Assembly (NCBI RefSeq): GCF_004296935.1
Contig: NZ_SCVH01000082.1
Coordinates: forward strand, 1-46,921
Direction of reading: 5' to 3'
Length of the DNA: 46,921 bases
Source of the DNA: Reyranella sp.
GTDB taxonomy: Bacteria; Pseudomonadota; Alphaproteobacteria; Reyranellales; Reyranellaceae
Position numbers and translations under genes: made by a program. Under the pieces are notes generated by a model. That model was not told the origin of the DNA and searched no databases. It saw only the letters and a list, made by a program, of their open reading frames with translations. Shown here piece after piece: positions 1-10,826 of the stretch. Numbering within the stretch: position 1 is the first letter of the stretch; every line of letters starts with the position of its first letter.

Positions 1-120
1 GAGGAGCGCGCGAACCCGCGGGCGGCCGCGGGCAGGTCTTGCCGGAACAAACGAAAGAGGCCGGCGCAATCCCCGCCAGCCTGACAGAAAACATGGCATA
101 AACCTGCTGAACTTGCAACT
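1..120. repeat. Left copy of 120-bp terminal inverted repeat
   Basis: Bases 1-120 are the exact reverse complement of bases 46802-46921, and identity stops at base 121. The inner edge carries the 17-mer ACCTGCTGAACTTGCAA (102-118), which occurs again at 13601-13617. The sequence contains no gene. The likely reading is that both window ends run into the same insertion-sequence terminus in opposite orientation, so an assembly stopped there. A genuine long inverted repeat flanking a mobile unit is the alternative. Confidence 0.85.
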
Positions 121-136
121 TCACCTTCGGCCCTGC

Positions 137-1219
137 TCAAACCAGTCCCAGGGTGAGTTGAGGCGGTGCCGTGGCCTCGTCCCGCCGGTAGAGATTGTGC
201 AAAGACACGCCGAGCAACCGCACCTTCTTTTCCAGGGGGAAAATCGAACGCACCAGATCGACGCTGACACGCTCCAGGGCGGCCTTGTCGGCCGGCGGCT
301 CGAGCAGCGTGCGGCTGCGGGTCACGATCTGGAAATCGGCGTACTTGATCTTCACCGTCACCGTCCGCCCGGCGATACCGTTCTTCTCGCAATAGCTCCA
401 GACGTCTTCCAGGACAGAGGCGATGCCGGCCTCCACTTCAGCCGGGCGGCCGAGATCCTGCATGAAGGTCGTCTCCGAGCCGACCGACTTGCGCGGCCGG
501 TTGGGCACCACCTGCCGGTGGTCCTGGCCGCGGGCGATGGCATGGTAGTAGGGCCCGGACTTGCCGAAATACTCCTGCAGGAACTCCATCGTCTGCGCCC
601 TGAGATCGGCGCCGGTACGGATGCCGAGGCGCTTCATCTTGGCTTCCGTCGCCGGCCCGACGCCGTGAAACCTTCCCACCTCGAGGCTTTCGACGAAGGC
701 CGGGCCCTTCTCCGGCGGGATGACGTACTGCCCGTTGGGCTTGCGCTGGTCCGAGGCCAGCTTGGCCAGGAACTTGTTGTAGGAGACGCCGGCCGAGGCG
801 GTGAGGCCCGTCTGCTCGAGGATCCTGGCGCGGATTTCGCGCGCGATCTCCGAGGCGAGCGGCATGTCCTTGAGGTTGGTCGTGACGTCGAGATAGGCCT
901 CGTCGAGCGACAGCGGCTCGACGAGCGGCGTGTACTCCAGGAAGATGGCGCGGATCTGGCGCGACACGTCCTTGTAGATGTCGAAGCGCGGCTTCACGAA
1001 CACCAGCTCGGGACACATCCGCTTGGCCGTGGCCGAAGGCATGGCCGAGCGCACGCCGAAGGTGCGCGCCTCGTAGCTTGCCGCCATCACCACGCCGCGC
1101 TCCCGCCCGCCCACCGCCACGGGACGGCCGCGCAGCGCGGGATCGTCGCGCTGCTCCACGGACGCGTAGAAGGCGTCCATGTCGACATGGATGATCTTGC
1201 GGATTGCTGGTTCCGCCAT
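137..1219 (-). CDS. dinB: DNA polymerase IV (Y-family translesion polymerase)
   Basis: This 360-residue protein is full length for DinB. It copies past damaged or mispaired template bases without proofreading, acting at stalled forks with the beta clamp. The first catalytic motif, DMDAFYASVE, carries the metal-binding Asp13 and the steric-gate aromatic pair Phe17-Tyr18. The second, SLDEAYLD, gives Asp106 and Glu107. Helix-hairpin-helix and little-finger regions follow, and the tail QLTLGLV fits a clamp-binding peptide. The ATG at 1219 gives the expected short N-terminus before the first strand. It lies 37 bases after the efflux lipoprotein gene on the same strand and may be co-transcribed with it. 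I see no LexA box directly upstream. Confidence 0.95.
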   Translation of the reverse strand: MAEPAIRKIIHVDMDAFYASVEQRDDPALRGRPVAVGGRERGVVMAASYEARTFGVRSAMPSATAKRMCPELVFVKPRFDIYKDVSRQIRAIFLEYTPLVEPLSLDEAYLDVTTNLKDMPLASEIAREIRARILEQTGLTASAGVSYNKFLAKLASDQRKPNGQYVIPPEKGPAFVESLEVGRFHGVGPATEAKMKRLGIRTGADLRAQTMEFLQEYFGKSGPYYHAIARGQDHRQVVPNRPRKSVGSETTFMQDLGRPAEVEAGIASVLEDVWSYCEKNGIAGRTVTVKIKYADFQIVTRSRTLLEPPADKAALERVSVDLVRSIFPLEKKVRLLGVSLHNLYRRDEATAPPQLTLGLV

Positions 1220-1256
1220 GGCTCGATCCTAGATCGCCGTCAGCCGCTGCAGAAGC

Positions 1257-2846
1257 CTACCAGAGCTTCCACCACGCCTTGGTTGCGGGGGCGCTCTGGG
1301 CGGCGGGCGTTGTCGACGGGCTCTGCGGCGTCGCGGGCTTGGGCGTCTGCTGGGGCGTCTGATCGAGGCCGCCGATCGGTGTCGGCGGCGGCAGGTCGCT
1401 GGCGCGCCAGCCACCGCCTATCGCCTTCACCAGGTTGGCACTGGCAATCAGGCGATTGAGCCGGATGTTGAGCAAGGTCTGCTCGGCCTGCAGCGCCGAC
1501 GTCTGGGTCTGCACGACGGTCGTGTAGGGAATGGTGCCGATCCGGTATTGGTTGAGCGACAGCCGCTCGGCCTCGCGCGCCGCGGCGACGGCGGCGCGCT
1601 GGACCTGCTCCTGCTGGACCAGGAGGCGCTGCTGGACAAGGGCGTCCTCGACCTGCTGGAAGGCGGTCAGCACGGTCTGGCGGTACGTCGCCACCGTGTT
1701 GTCGTAGCCGGCGCGCGCGCCCTCGACCTGGGCCGCACGCGCACCGCCGTCGATCAGCGTGGCGGCGAACTGTGGGCCGAGCGACCAGACCGACGAGCCC
1801 AGCTGAAACAAGGTGCCGAATCCACCACTCAGGAAGGTGATGGCGCCGCCCAGCGAGATGTTCGGATAATAGGCCGCCTGCGCCACGCCAATCCGGGCGT
1901 TGGCCGAGGCCATCTGGCGCTCGGCCGAAGCGATGTCGGGCCGCCGTTCCAGCAGCACCGACGGGATGCCGGCGTCGACCGTCGGCACGTTCTGCGGCGG
2001 GACACCCGGTTCCAGGTTGAACTCGGCGGGGGCCTTGCCGATCAGCACGGCGATCGCATGCTCGAATATGGCGCGCTGGATCCCTTCGGCCACCAGAAGC
2101 GACCGCGCCTGCTGGTAGAGGGTCTGCGCCTGGGTGAGGTCGACCCGCGAGGCAATGCCGGCATCGACCTGGTTCTGCACGATCTGCAGCGCGCGCGCGT
2201 AGGCCGCCACCGTCTCCTGGTAGAGCCGCGTCCGCTGATCGGAAACGCGCAGCGAGAAATAGTTGATTGCGACATCGGCCTGGGCCGAGAGCCGCGCTGC
2301 CGCAAGGTCTCCGGCGCTGGCCTGGGCCGCCGCCGAATCGGCCTCGATGGTGCGGCGGATGCTGCCCCAGACGTCGATCTCCCAAGTCAGCGCGCCGCCC
2401 ACCGAATATTGGCTCGCGCTGCTGGTGACATTGCCGCTCTGGTTCGTGGTCGTGATGACCGCGCCGCCGCCGCGCAGCGTGCCGGTTCCGGTCTGCTGCG
2501 TGCTGCCAGTGGCGGTGATCGTCGGATAGAGGCCCGACTGATCCTGGCGGACCAGCGCGCGCGCCTGGCGGTAGGCCGCTTCGGAGGCCTTCAGAGTCTG
2601 GTTGGAGATGTCGACCTGGGCGGCCAGTCGATCAAGCGTCGGATCGCTGTAGATCTGCCACCACGGTCCGCGATCGACCGCATCGCGAGGCATGGCCAGC
2701 CGGAAATCGACTCCCCCTTCCTTGAATTCGGCCGTCGGCGGGCTGGCAGGCGGCGGCCGCTGGTAGTCGGGACCAACCATGCAACCCGCCAGGGACACTG
2801 CCAGACAGAGCAGCGTCGCCCTCCGCCTCAGACCAGTGCCGCTCAT
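1257..2846 (-). CDS. RND efflux outer-membrane factor, NodT/OprM-type lipoprotein
   Basis: This 529-residue protein is the outer-membrane channel of a tripartite efflux pump. A lipoprotein signal with lipobox LAGC (Cys22) is followed by MVGPDYQRP, the classic opening of the NodT/OprM family. Two OEP repeats follow, rich in long alpha-helical, Gln/Ala-heavy stretches, including the family signature ERRPDIASAERQMASANARI. The frame stays open upstream into the pump gene region, but the ATG at 2846 is chosen because it places the signal peptide correctly. The C-terminal tail is an unusual Pro/Thr/Gln-rich linker ending in WWKLW. It is the last pump gene of the operon and is separated from the pumps by a 197-bp gap filled with palindromes, which may lower its expression or require its own promoter. 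Confidence 0.92.
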   Translation of the reverse strand: MSGTGLRRRATLLCLAVSLAGCMVGPDYQRPPPASPPTAEFKEGGVDFRLAMPRDAVDRGPWWQIYSDPTLDRLAAQVDISNQTLKASEAAYRQARALVRQDQSGLYPTITATGSTQQTGTGTLRGGGAVITTTNQSGNVTSSASQYSVGGALTWEIDVWGSIRRTIEADSAAAQASAGDLAAARLSAQADVAINYFSLRVSDQRTRLYQETVAAYARALQIVQNQVDAGIASRVDLTQAQTLYQQARSLLVAEGIQRAIFEHAIAVLIGKAPAEFNLEPGVPPQNVPTVDAGIPSVLLERRPDIASAERQMASANARIGVAQAAYYPNISLGGAITFLSGGFGTLFQLGSSVWSLGPQFAATLIDGGARAAQVEGARAGYDNTVATYRQTVLTAFQQVEDALVQQRLLVQQEQVQRAAVAAAREAERLSLNQYRIGTIPYTTVVQTQTSALQAEQTLLNIRLNRLIASANLVKAIGGGWRASDLPPPTPIGGLDQTPQQTPKPATPQSPSTTPAAQSAPATKAWWKLW

Positions 2847-2865
2847 GCCCAACGTTGTCGCATAT

Positions 2866-3012
2866 GGCCTTTCTTCTCCTCCCCCAGACATGCCTTCGTA
2901 GGCATGTCTGGGGGAGGAGAAGAAAGGCCGGAGGGGGTCAGGGGCGAACGCATGAGACTTCTGACCCCCTCCGCCCTTCGGGCACCTCCCCCGCGCGGAC
3001 GCGCGGGGGAGG
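2866..3012. repeat. Composite intergenic palindromic element
   Basis: Three nested hairpins lie in the gap between the pump and outer-membrane genes. Arms 2866-2894 and 2901-2929 are a perfect 29-bp inverted repeat around the loop TTCGTA. Arms 2930-2941 and 2961-2972 match over 12 bp (core GGAGGGGGTCAG). Arms 2985-2996 and 3001-3012 match over 12 bp (CCTCCCCCGCGC). The cores CTCCTCCCCC and GGGGGAGGAGAAG recur at 35459-35570 and 44869-45039. It looks like a REP/BIME-type element, and its RNA could fold strongly in the operon transcript. Confidence 0.85.
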
Positions 3013-3043
3013 AGAAGAAAGACCAGGTGCGATAACCCTGCTC

Positions 3044-6000
3044 TCATGCCCGGGCCTCCATGCCACCCATGGCGCGGGCAATGCGGCTGGGACGGTCGCG
3101 ATCGCGGCGACGGAAGCGGTCGAGATAGAGGTAGATCACCGGTGTCGTATAGAGGGTCAGGATCTGGCTGACGATCAGGCCGCCGATGATCGAGATGCCG
3201 AGCGGCCGGCGCAATTCGGCACCTTCGCCGAAGCCGAGGGCCAGCGGCAGCGCGCCGAGCATGGCCGCCATGGTCGTCATCAGGATGGGCCGGAACCGCA
3301 GGAGGGCTGCCTCGTAGATGGCGATGCGCGGGTCGAGCCCCTCGTTTCGCTCCCGATCGAGCGCCACGTCGATCATCATGATGGCGTTCTTCTTGACGAT
3401 GCCGATCAGCAGCAGCACGCCGATCATGGCGATGATGCTGAACTCCACCCCGGCGAACCTGAGCGCCAGCAGCGCGCCGATGCCGGCCGACGGCAGGGTC
3501 GACAGGATGGTGATCGGGTGGATGTAGCTCTCGTAGAGGATGCCGAGCACGATGTAGACGGCAACGAGTGCCGCCAGCACGAGCAGGAGCTGATTGGTCG
3601 TCGATTGCTGGAACGCCCGCGCCGTGCCCTGGAACGAGCCGTGGATGGTCGCCGGCACGCCGATCTCGCTCATCACGCCGTTCACGTAGGCGATGGCATC
3701 GCTCAGCGTCTTGTCTGGCATCAGGTTGAACGAGATCGTGCTGGCGACAAACAGGCTCTGATGATTGACCGCAATCGGCGTGGTCCCGAACTCGTATCGG
3801 GTGAGGGAAGAAAGCGGCACCATCGTTTCCGGCGTGGTGCTGACGGCCGCCCCGGTCGAGGCCGAGCCGCGACCGCTGACGGCGATCTGGTTCGTGCGCT
3901 GGTTCCGGACCGCCTGCGCCAGATCTACGGCACCGGGTTTCAGCGGCGCCGCCGAGACGATGGCGCCGGTCGCCTGGGCACCGCTGATCGCCCCGCCCGA
4001 GGTGCTGACGTAGATGTCCTTCAGGCCCTCCGGACTTGCCCAGTACTCGGGCGAGACCTCCATCACGACATGATACTGGTTGAGGGCGTTGTAGATGGTC
4101 GAGACCTGGCGTTGGCCAAAGGCGTCGTAAAGCGTGGCGGAAATGCTGCGGGTCGACACGCCGAGCCGGGCCGCGGCGTCGCGATCGATGGTGAGATTGA
4201 CCTGCAAACCACGCTGCTGCTGGTCGGAATCGACGTCGGTGATGACCGACGAATCCGCCTTCAGCGCCTCGGTCAGTTTTGGCCCCCATGTGTAGAGATC
4301 GGGCAGCGAATCGGCCTGCAGCGTGAATTGATACTGGGCGTTGGCCTGGCGGCCGCCGACCCGGATGTCCTGCACCGCCTGGAGGAAGAGCACGGCGCCA
4401 GGCACCTGCGCCAGACGCGGCCGCAGGCGGGCGATCACCTGGTCGGCCGATTCCTTGCGTTCGCTGAGCGGCTTCAAAGTGGCGAAGACGAAACCCGAGT
4501 TGGTCTGGAAGCCGCCGGTGAAGCCCGCGACGCTCTCGATCGCCGGATCGGCGCGGATGATCTCCATGAACTGTCGGAACTTCCGGCGCATCGCCTGGAA
4601 CGAGATGCTCTGGTCGGCGCGGATGCCGCCGACGATGCGGCCGGTATCCTGCTGCGGAAAGAAGCCCTTGGGAATGGTCACATAGAGGTGAATGTTGAGC
4701 AGCACGGTAGCGAGAAAGATCAGCATCGTCAGCAGCGGGTGGCGCAGCACCAGCCCGAGGCTGCGCCCGTAGAGCGACTGCAAGGCAGCGAAGGCACGTT
4801 CGTTGGCGCGGAAGAACGGGCCCGGCGTCCGGCCGTCGTGGCGGCGCAGCACATAGGCACACATCATGGGCGTCGTCGTGAGCGACACGACCATGGAGAT
4901 CAGGATCGCGATCGAGAGCGTGACGGCGAATTCGCGGAACAGGCGTCCGACGATGCCACTCATCAGCAGGATCGGGATGAACACCGCGATCAGCGACAGG
5001 CTCATGGAGACGACGGTGAAGCCGACCTCGCGCGCGCCCTGCAGCGCCGCGTCGACCCGCGACATCCCCGCCTCGATGTGGCGCGATATGTTCTCCAGCA
5101 CGATGATGGCGTCGTCGACGACGAAGCCCGCGGCAATGGTCATGGCCATCAGCGACAGGTTGTTGAGGCTATAGCCCAGCAGATACATGGCGCCGAACGT
5201 GCCGATCAGCGACACCGGTACCGCGACCGCGGCCACGAAGCCGGCGCGGGCCGAGCGCAGGAACGCGAAGGTCACCAGCACCACGAGGATCACGCTCACG
5301 ATCAGCGCCTGCTCGACCTCCCGGAGCGAGGCCCGGATCGTCGTGGTGCGGTCGCTGACCACCGTGAGATCGACGTCGTTGGGCATCGCCGCCTGGAGCT
5401 CGGGCAGCAGCGCCTTCACCTGGTCGACGGTTTCGATGATATTGGCGTTGGGCTGCTTGTAGACGATGACCAGGACCGAACGCTTGCCGTTGGCCTGGCC
5501 TTCGTTGCGGATGTTCTCCGTCGAATCGATGACCTCGGCCACATCCGACAGCCGCACCGGCGAGCCGTTGCGCCAGGCGATGATCAACGCGCGGTACTCG
5601 TCGGCCACCCGGGCCTGGTCGTTGGCGTAGATCTGGTAGCGCCTCTCGCCGACCTCGAGCGCGCCCTTGGGCGCGTTGGCATTGGCGGCGGCGATGGCGG
5701 CGCGCACGCCTTCGAGCCCGATGCGATATTGCGTCAGGGCGCTGGGATTGACCTCAACTCGCACCGCCGGCAGCGAACTGCCACCCAATGTGACCTGGCC
5801 GACACCCGTGACCTGCGACAGCTTCTGCTGCAGGACGTTGGAGGCAGCGTCGTAGAGCCGGCCCTGGCCCAGCGTATTGGAGGTGAGAGCCAGGACCACC
5901 ACCGGCGCATCGGCAGGATTGACCTTCCGATACGTCGGATTGCTGCGCAGGTCGGCCGGCATGTCGGCGCGCGCGGCGTTGATGGCAGCCTGGACGTCCC

Positions 6001-6316
6001 GCGCCGCGCCGTCGATGCTGCGTGAGAGGTCGAACTGCAGCGTGATGCGCGAATTTCCGACCGAACTCGACGAGGTGATCTCGCTGACGCCGGCGATCGC
6101 GCCCAGCCGCCGCTCGAGCGGCGTGGTGACGCTGGTAGCGACCGTTTCGGGCGAGGCGCCGGGCAGCGAGGCCGTGACCTGGATGGTGGGAAAATCGACC
6201 TTGGGCAGCGGCGATACCGACAGGCCGGTGAAGGCCACCATGCCGGCCAGCGCCAATCCGACCGTCAGAAGGGTCGTGGCGACGGGCCGGGCGATGAAAG
6301 GAGCCGACAGGTTCAC
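3044..6316 (-). CDS. RND multidrug efflux pump subunit, MdtC-like
   Basis: This 1090-residue inner-membrane proton/drug antiporter belongs to the hydrophobe/amphiphile RND family. It starts [17 protein letters not shown], the usual first transmembrane helix, and has two large periplasmic loops and 12 predicted helices. The proton-relay helix reads [14 protein letters not shown], with both intramembrane aspartates present. The GTG start at 6316 overlaps the stop of the upstream pump gene in a GTGA arrangement, so the two are probably translationally coupled. Two different RND pumps encoded side by side is the pattern of MdtBC, where a heteromeric trimer forms. Length matches the family apart from a slightly extended Arg-rich cytoplasmic tail. 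The drug substrate cannot be told from sequence. Confidence 0.93.
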   Translation of the reverse strand: MNLSAPFIARPVATTLLTVGLALAGMVAFTGLSVSPLPKVDFPTIQVTASLPGASPETVATSVTTPLERRLGAIAGVSEITSSSSVGNSRITLQFDLSRSIDGAARDVQAAINAARADMPADLRSNPTYRKVNPADAPVVVLALTSNTLGQGRLYDAASNVLQQKLSQVTGVGQVTLGGSSLPAVRVEVNPSALTQYRIGLEGVRAAIAAANANAPKGALEVGERRYQIYANDQARVADEYRALIIAWRNGSPVRLSDVAEVIDSTENIRNEGQANGKRSVLVIVYKQPNANIIETVDQVKALLPELQAAMPNDVDLTVVSDRTTTIRASLREVEQALIVSVILVVLVTFAFLRSARAGFVAAVAVPVSLIGTFGAMYLLGYSLNNLSLMAMTIAAGFVVDDAIIVLENISRHIEAGMSRVDAALQGAREVGFTVVSMSLSLIAVFIPILLMSGIVGRLFREFAVTLSIAILISMVVSLTTTPMMCAYVLRRHDGRTPGPFFRANERAFAALQSLYGRSLGLVLRHPLLTMLIFLATVLLNIHLYVTIPKGFFPQQDTGRIVGGIRADQSISFQAMRRKFRQFMEIIRADPAIESVAGFTGGFQTNSGFVFATLKPLSERKESADQVIARLRPRLAQVPGAVLFLQAVQDIRVGGRQANAQYQFTLQADSLPDLYTWGPKLTEALKADSSVITDVDSDQQQRGLQVNLTIDRDAAARLGVSTRSISATLYDAFGQRQVSTIYNALNQYHVVMEVSPEYWASPEGLKDIYVSTSGGAISGAQATGAIVSAAPLKPGAVDLAQAVRNQRTNQIAVSGRGSASTGAAVSTTPETMVPLSSLTRYEFGTTPIAVNHQSLFVASTISFNLMPDKTLSDAIAYVNGVMSEIGVPATIHGSFQGTARAFQQSTTNQLLLVLAALVAVYIVLGILYESYIHPITILSTLPSAGIGALLALRFAGVEFSIIAMIGVLLLIGIVKKNAIMMIDVALDRERNEGLDPRIAIYEAALLRFRPILMTTMAAMLGALPLALGFGEGAELRRPLGISIIGGLIVSQILTLYTTPVIYLYLDRFRRRDRDRPSRIARAMGGMEARA

Positions 6317-9300
6317 GGAAGGCGACCCTCGGCGACATCGACGCCGGGAACGACCAGAGGATGGCGCGGCGTGTCGAGCGGCATGCCGCGCAGCCGCCGG
6401 CCGAGCCGATCGAAGGCAAGGTAGATCACGGGCGTCGTGAACAGCGTCAGCACCTGGCTCACGATCAGGCCGCCGACGATGGTGAGACCGAGCGGATGGC
6501 GCAGCTCCGATCCCGTGCCCGAGCCCAGCATCAGCGGCAGGGCGCCGACCATTGCCGCGACCGTCGTCATCAGGATGGGGCGGAAGCGGAGCAGGCAGGC
6601 CTGGTGGATCGCCTCGCGCGGCGTCTTGCCCTGATGGCGTTCGGCGTCGAGGGCGAAGTCGATCATCATGATGGCGTTCTTCTTGACGATGCCGATCAGC
6701 AGCACGATTCCGATGATGGCCACGACGCTGAGGTCCGAGCCCGCCAGCAGGAGCGCCAGCAGCGCGCCGATGCCGGCCGACGGCAGGGTCGACAAGATCG
6801 TGATGGGATGGATGTAGCTCTCGTAGAGCACGCCCAGCACGATGTAGACCGTGACGATGGCGGCCAGGATCAGCAGCAGCTGGCTGTTGAGCGACTTCTG
6901 GAAGGCAAGCGCCGCGCCCTGAAAATGGGTGGTGATCGACCGCGGCATGCCGATCTCGCTTTGCGCGGCGACAATCGCGTCGACCGCATGCCCGAGCGAG
7001 GCGTCCGGCGCCAGGTTGAACGAGATCGTCGTGGCGGGGAACTGTCCGAAGCGGTCGAGCCTGAGCGGCGCTGTGCGCTCCTCGAAGGTGGCGATGGCCG
7101 ACAGCGGCACCTGCTTGCCGCTCACCGAGCCCGGCAGGTAGAGGTTGGAGAGCGAGTCGAGCGAGCCGGCCATCGTCGGATCGACTTCGTAGATCACCCG
7201 GTACTGGTTGGACTGGGTGTAGACCGTCGACACGATGCGCTGGCCGAACGCGTCGTAAAGGACATTGTCGATCGTGGCGGTGGTGACGCCGAAGCGCGCC
7301 GCCGCATCGCGGTCGATCTTGATGAACATCGACAGCCCCTTGCCCTGCAGGTCGCTCGTGACATCGACGATCTCGGGCAGCTTCTGCAGTCGCTCCATGA
7401 GGCGCGGCACCCAGACCTCGAAGTCTTCCGGCCGGGCGCTCTCCAGCACGAACTGATACTGGGTGCGGCTCACCGTTGAATCGATCGTCAGATCCTGCGC
7501 CGGCTGCATGTAGAGCGAGATGCCAGGCACCGACGCTGTATCGCGCTGCAGGCGCCTGATGATCTCGCTGGCCGTCGCACTGCGGACATGGCGCGGCTTG
7601 AGGTTGATCAGCATGCGCCCCGAGTTGAGGGTCGGATTGGTGCCGTCGACGCCGACGAACGACGTCAGGCTCTCGACGTCGGGATCGGCCAGGATCGCCT
7701 CCGCGAGCGCGCGCTGGCGCTGGCTCATGGCGGCGAAGGACACGCTTTGCGGCGCCTCCGTGACGGCCTGGATGAGGCCGTTGTCCTGCACCGGGAAGAA
7801 GCCCTTGGGCACCGCGACGTAGAGCATGACGGTCAACACGATCGTGCCGACAGCGACCAGGAGCGTGAGCGGCTGGTGGCGAAACACCACGATCAACCAG
7901 CCGTCGTAGAGGTCGATCAGTCGCGCGAACCAGCGCGCCCCCAGCGCCTGCGCCTCGGCATGCTTCTCGATTTCGCCCGCGGGAGTGGCGGTCGGGACGG
8001 CCGGGCGCCGCTTCAGGAGATGGGCGCACATCATCGGCACCAGGGAGAGTGACACCAGGGCCGAGATCAGGATGGTAACGGAGAGCGTGACCGCGAACTC
8101 GCTGAACAGGCGGCCAACCACGTCGGCCATGAAGAGCAGCGGAATGAGCACGGCGATCAGCGACACCGTGAGCGACACCACGGTGAAGGCGATCTGCCGC
8201 GAGCCCTTGAGCGCCGCCGTCTTGGGATCGTCACCGCGCTCGATGTAGCGGGCGATGTTCTCGATCATGACGATGGCGTCGTCGACGACGAAGCCGGTCG
8301 CGATGGTGAGTGCCATGATCGACAGGTTGTTGAGGCTGAAGCCTGCGAGGTACATCACGGCCAAGGTGCCGACCAGCGACAGCGGCACCGACAGGCTCGG
8401 GATCACGGTGGCGCGCGCATCGCCCAGGAAGGCGAAGATCACGGCGACGACGAGGACCACGGCGAAGGTGAGCTCGATCTGCACGTCGCGCACCGAGGCG
8501 CGGATGGTGAGCGTGCGATCGGTGACGATGGTCACGTCGAGCGCGACCGGCAGCGAGCCGCGCAACTGCGGCAGCAGCGCCTTGATGCGATCGACCACCT
8601 CGATGACGTTGGCGCCGGGCTGGCGCTGGACGTTCACGATCACCGCCGGCGTGCCGTTCACCCACGCCGCGATGCGGTTGTTTTCCTGGCCCTCCTCGAC
8701 GGTGGCGACGTCCTTCAGCCGGACCGGGGCGCCGTTGCGGTAGGCAACGACGACGTCGCGGAAGATGCCCGGATCGGTGATCTGATCGTTGGCGTTGATG
8801 GTGTAGGCCCGCGCCGGCCCGTCGAAGTTGCCCTTGGGCGTGTTGACGTTGGCGTTGGAGATGGTGGTGCGCAGGTCGTCGATATTGAGCCCGTAGGCGG
8901 CCAGCGCCGTGGGGTTGGCGCGAATCCGGACGCCGGGCTTCTGGCCTCCTTCGAGGCTGACCAGACCGACGCCGGCGACTTGCGAGATCTTCTGCGCGAG
9001 CCTCGTGTCGACGAGGTCGTGGACCTTGGTGAGCGACTCGGTCTTCGACGTGACGGCAAGCGTGAGAACGGGCGCATCCGCCGGATTGACCTTGGCGTAG
9101 ATCGGCGGCGCCGGCAGGTCGCCCGGCAGGAGGTTGCCGGCGGCATTGATGGCGGCCTGCACCTGCTGCTCGGCGATGTCGAGACCGAGCGCCAGGTCGA
9201 ATTGAAGTGTGATCGCCGAAGCGCCGGCCGAGCTGGTCGACGTCATCTGGTTGAGACCGGGCATCTGGCCGAACTGCCGCTCGAGCGGAGCCGTGACCGA

Positions 9301-9483
9301 CGAGGTCATGACTTCGGGGCTGGCACCGGGATAGAGCGTCAGCACGCGGATCGTCGGATAGTCGACCTGCGGCAGCGCCGACAGCGGCAGGAACTTGTAG
9401 GCGATCATGCCCACCAGCATGATCGCCACCATCAACAGCGAGGTGCCGACCGGCCGTTCGATGAAAAGCCGCGACGGATTCAT
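6313..9483 (-). CDS. RND multidrug efflux pump subunit, MdtB-like
   Basis: This 1056-residue RND transporter opens with [18 protein letters not shown], as MdtB proteins do. The relay helix [19 protein letters not shown] carries the paired aspartates. Both halves have the expected pump architecture: a helix, a roughly 300-residue periplasmic loop, then five helices, repeated. It follows the adaptor gene by 12 bases and overlaps the MdtC-like gene by four bases. The adjacent adaptor and second pump support an MdtABC-type heteromultimer, which in Enterobacteria exports bile salts, novobiocin and flavonoid-like compounds; whether those substrates apply here is inference. No two-component BaeSR pair is nearby, so regulation must differ from the enterobacterial case. 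Confidence 0.94.
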   Translation of the reverse strand: MNPSRLFIERPVGTSLLMVAIMLVGMIAYKFLPLSALPQVDYPTIRVLTLYPGASPEVMTSSVTAPLERQFGQMPGLNQMTSTSSAGASAITLQFDLALGLDIAEQQVQAAINAAGNLLPGDLPAPPIYAKVNPADAPVLTLAVTSKTESLTKVHDLVDTRLAQKISQVAGVGLVSLEGGQKPGVRIRANPTALAAYGLNIDDLRTTISNANVNTPKGNFDGPARAYTINANDQITDPGIFRDVVVAYRNGAPVRLKDVATVEEGQENNRIAAWVNGTPAVIVNVQRQPGANVIEVVDRIKALLPQLRGSLPVALDVTIVTDRTLTIRASVRDVQIELTFAVVLVVAVIFAFLGDARATVIPSLSVPLSLVGTLAVMYLAGFSLNNLSIMALTIATGFVVDDAIVMIENIARYIERGDDPKTAALKGSRQIAFTVVSLTVSLIAVLIPLLFMADVVGRLFSEFAVTLSVTILISALVSLSLVPMMCAHLLKRRPAVPTATPAGEIEKHAEAQALGARWFARLIDLYDGWLIVVFRHQPLTLLVAVGTIVLTVMLYVAVPKGFFPVQDNGLIQAVTEAPQSVSFAAMSQRQRALAEAILADPDVESLTSFVGVDGTNPTLNSGRMLINLKPRHVRSATASEIIRRLQRDTASVPGISLYMQPAQDLTIDSTVSRTQYQFVLESARPEDFEVWVPRLMERLQKLPEIVDVTSDLQGKGLSMFIKIDRDAAARFGVTTATIDNVLYDAFGQRIVSTVYTQSNQYRVIYEVDPTMAGSLDSLSNLYLPGSVSGKQVPLSAIATFEERTAPLRLDRFGQFPATTISFNLAPDASLGHAVDAIVAAQSEIGMPRSITTHFQGAALAFQKSLNSQLLLILAAIVTVYIVLGVLYESYIHPITILSTLPSAGIGALLALLLAGSDLSVVAIIGIVLLIGIVKKNAIMMIDFALDAERHQGKTPREAIHQACLLRFRPILMTTVAAMVGALPLMLGSGTGSELRHPLGLTIVGGLIVSQVLTLFTTPVIYLAFDRLGRRLRGMPLDTPRHPLVVPGVDVAEGRLP

Positions 9484-9495
9484 GTCGCGGCCGGA

Positions 9496-10722
9496 CTACT
9501 GGTTCGACCGTGCCGGCCGTCCTGCGCCGCCGCCCGCTGGCGCCGCCGCGACGGGCGAACCGGACGTGCCTCTCGGACCGGCCGAAGGCTTGCGAATCCT
9601 GGCGCCCTCGCGCAGCCGGTCGGTTCCATCAATGACGACCTGATCGCCCACTTGCAGGCCTTTCGTCACCGCTACCCTCTCGCCGTCGGTCGCGCCGAGC
9701 TCGACGACCCGGATCTCGACGGTGTCGTCGGCCTTGACCAGATAGACGAAGATTCCGGGCTGGCCGCGCTGGATGGCGGCGACCGGGACGATCGTGGCGT
9801 CCTTCACGGTGTCGACCAGCAGGCGGACATTCACGAACTGGTTGGGGAACAGGCTTTCGTCCTTGTTCTCGAAGATGGCGCGGAGTTTGACGGTGCCGGT
9901 GGTCACGTCGATCAGGTTGTCGGTCGTGTCGAGCTTGCCTGCGCCCAGCTCGACTTTTTGGGCGCGGTCGAGGGCCCGCACCTCGAGCGACGCGCCGGCC
10001 CGCAGGCGCTCGCGCACCGCCGGCAGGGAATCCTCCGGAATGGTGAAGATCACGGAGATCGGCTGGACCTGGATGATGACGCAGATGCTCGTGGCATCGC
10101 CCATGGTCACGTAGTTGCCCTTGTCGACCATGCGCAGGCCGATGCGGCCGGTCAGCGGGGCGATGATCCTGGTATAGGTGACGTTGAGCCTGGCGGCGTC
10201 GACCAGCGCCTGGTTGATGACCAGTGCCGCCTCGTACTGGCGCACCAGGGCCTGCTGGGTGTCGAGCTGCTGGCGGGCAAGAGAATCCTGGGCGACCAGC
10301 TTCTTGTAGCGTTCGAGATCGGTCTGGGCATTCTTGAGCAGGGCCTCGTCGCGCTGCATCTGGCCGATGGCCTGCTGCAGGGCGACGTCGTAGGGCCGCG
10401 GATCGACCACGGCGAGCAGGTCACCCTGCTTCACCAGCTGGCCTTCCTTGAGATGGACCTCGGTGAGCTGGCCGGTGATCTGCGTCTTGACGTTGACGGT
10501 GGCGAGCGGCGTTACGGTGCCAAGCGCCCGCAGCACCACGGGAATGTCGCCCTTGGTCGCCGTGGCGAGTCCAACGGGCACGGCCACACCCGCCCCAAGG
10601 CGGCCTGCCGGGCGCACAGCCGGCGATGTTCCGTTCTGCGAAATATACCAGCCGGCGCCTGCCACCACGGCAAGCCCCAAGCCGATCCCGAGAAGGGTCC
10701 GCAGCCGTTTCATCGTCTCCAT
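9496..10722 (-). CDS. RND efflux periplasmic adaptor, MdtA-like
   Basis: This roughly 408-residue membrane-fusion protein links the inner-membrane pump to the outer-membrane channel. An N-terminal hydrophobic segment (LLGIGLGLAVVAGAGWYI) acts as an anchor or signal. A biotinyl-lipoyl-like strand (VNVKTQITGQLTEVHLKEGQ) follows, then a helical hairpin rich in Gln/Leu, then beta-barrel and membrane-proximal domains. The C-terminus is Pro/Ala/Gly-rich. Three starts are possible: TTG at 10731, ATG at 10722 and ATG at 10713, each with a short purine run a few bases upstream; I chose 10722. It is the first gene of the pump operon, and a palindrome ending 10 bases before the TTG may control it. Confidence 0.93.
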   Translation of the reverse strand: METMKRLRTLLGIGLGLAVVAGAGWYISQNGTSPAVRPAGRLGAGVAVPVGLATATKGDIPVVLRALGTVTPLATVNVKTQITGQLTEVHLKEGQLVKQGDLLAVVDPRPYDVALQQAIGQMQRDEALLKNAQTDLERYKKLVAQDSLARQQLDTQQALVRQYEAALVINQALVDAARLNVTYTRIIAPLTGRIGLRMVDKGNYVTMGDATSICVIIQVQPISVIFTIPEDSLPAVRERLRAGASLEVRALDRAQKVELGAGKLDTTDNLIDVTTGTVKLRAIFENKDESLFPNQFVNVRLLVDTVKDATIVPVAAIQRGQPGIFVYLVKADDTVEIRVVELGATDGERVAVTKGLQVGDQVVIDGTDRLREGARIRKPSAGPRGTSGSPVAAAPAGGGAGRPARSNQ

Positions 10723-10740
10723 ACGCCTCAAATAAATACA

Positions 10741-10759
10741 GTTCGTCTGTAGTACGAAC
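10741..10759. promoter_or_regulatory. Candidate operator palindrome of the efflux operon
   Basis: The 19-mer GTTCGTCTGTAGTACGAAC has perfect 6-bp arms (GTTCGT and ACGAAC) around 7 bases. It sits just upstream of the adaptor gene, where a promoter would be, and partly AT-rich sequence follows toward the start. The size and arm spacing suit a TetR-type repressor, the usual local control of RND pumps. No regulator gene is adjacent, so the binding protein is unknown. Confidence 0.45.
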
Positions 10760-10826
10760 CGAACCGCCGGAGTCTCCCCCGACGGTCGACGCGGCGCAAG
10801 GCGCGGAGACTTGCCGGCCCCAAAGC

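Noticed and set aside
1257-4862. A single 1201-residue protein running from the pump into the outer-membrane factor
   Set aside because: Only the last 529 residues look like a protein; the rest is an out-of-frame reading of the MdtC-like gene and the palindromic gap.
2855-6025. Very long open frame on the plus strand opposite the RND pump and outer-membrane genes
   Set aside because: It is Arg/Asp/His-rich low-complexity translation antisense to well-supported genes, as high-GC DNA often produces.
3044-8029. A fused double RND pump
   Set aside because: The upstream part of this frame is a shadow. The real first pump lies in another frame and stops at 6313, overlapping the GTG start of the second.
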